DNA from: Clostridiales bacterium
GTDB taxonomy: Bacteria > Bacillota > Clostridia > Oscillospirales > Acutalibacteraceae
DNA: 31,109 nucleotides
Direction of reading: 5' to 3'
Assembly: GCA_019415925.1 (NCBI GenBank)
Contig: DXYG01000027.1
Span: forward strand, 1-31,109
Of the stretch, positions 30,821 through 31,109 are shown in pieces. Position 1 is the first letter of the stretch; each line of letters starts with the position of its first letter. The translations under genes were made by a program, and so were the position numbers. The notes under the pieces are model-generated. The model saw only the letters and a list, made by a program, of their open reading frames with translations. It made no database searches and was not told the DNA's origin.

Positions 30821-30960
30821 ATTATCGGCCTCCTGTTTGGGTATTTGCAATAAAACCTATTTATTGTAAATAATATTTTACACTATATCAACAAAAAAAG
30901 CAATATCTTTTAGATAATTATATACATTTATATGGAGTACTATTTAAAAACTAATTTGAT

Positions 30961-31109
30961 AAACCATAATTTGTCGAGTGCCTCGACGGGCTAATTTTAT
31001 AATTGTAGGGAACGACCCCTGTGTCGTTTCTAACGGAAATACATCTAACTTATGTAGGAACGACACAGGGGTTTCTGCCCCTTAATAAGGGGACTGAGGG
31101 GTTTTGGGC
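30961..31109 (+). repeat. MITE-like element, left end of copy D (runs off the window)
   Basis: AAACCATAATTT (30961-30972), preceded by TA and followed by GTCGAGTGCCTCGACGGGC, is the left end of the 9895-10316 element. It then jumps directly to a GTAG-headed palindrome at 31005-31030 and related sequence at 31054-31070, so about 80 bp of copy A are missing. A further palindrome CCCCTTAATAAGGGG lies at 31078-31092. No gene is seen from 30851 to the end. Confidence 0.82.

Overview
The window looks like chromosomal DNA of a gut-type Clostridia, close to Ruminococcus/Oscillospiraceae. This rests on gene content (pyruvate formate-lyase under a ZTP riboswitch, GH31, AsnB, DUF1015/DUF815/DUF554/DUF5662 families, DHHW-family protein), AGGAGG-type ribosome binding sites, AT-rich intergenic DNA and a CCA-encoding tRNA. 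I cannot assign a species. No rRNA, CRISPR array, phage module or plasmid functions are seen; most genes are housekeeping or cell-envelope genes.

Layout. (1) 132-3689, plus strand: D-2-hydroxyacid dehydrogenase, DUF815 ATPase, and a lipoprotein joining a BtuF-like binding domain to a peptidoglycan-binding domain. It converges on an L,D-transpeptidase (3755-4957, minus). (2) 5080-6116: DUF5662 and HD-domain proteins. (3) 6160-9853: a promoter and ZTP riboswitch/terminator, then pflB, pflA and a family-6-like DNA-deoxyinosine glycosylase overlapping pflA. (4) 9895-10316: a 422-bp non-coding inverted-repeat element (copy A). (5) 10370-18212: ribF and a Nudix ADP-ribose pyrophosphatase (minus), M14 carboxypeptidase (plus), asnB with a long acidic tail (minus), DUF554 (plus), GH31 alpha-glucosidase (plus). 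(6) 18211-18562: copy B of the element, inverted. (7) 18654-21863, minus strand: an unusual XRE-HTH membrane regulator, a REP-associated tyrosine transposase (RAYT) and a phosphohexomutase. (8) 22348-23868: a conserved small protein, a membrane-anchored C39-like peptidase and a CAU tRNA. (9) 24006-26740: DUF1015, PNPOx-like and L-asparaginase operon. (10) 26851-30820, minus strand: APH-like kinase, Nudix, DHHW protein and an orotate-PRTase-like protein with a non-canonical PRPP loop. (11) 30961-end: start of another element copy; positions 42-53 carry the terminal repeat of yet another.

The most interesting structure is the likely RAYT/REP system. The Y1 transposase gene at 19798-20364 has an exact 28-bp GTAG-headed palindrome just beyond its 3' end and the same 28 bp, inverted, inside its own reading frame. 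The same palindrome family, and three other GTAG-headed hairpin families, are nested inside the TA-flanked inverted-repeat elements A, B and D. This suggests a REP-like hairpin population, probably mobilised by a RAYT, colonising MITE-like elements. The transposase start codon overlaps the stop codon of the phosphohexomutase gene, so it is probably translated from that operon.
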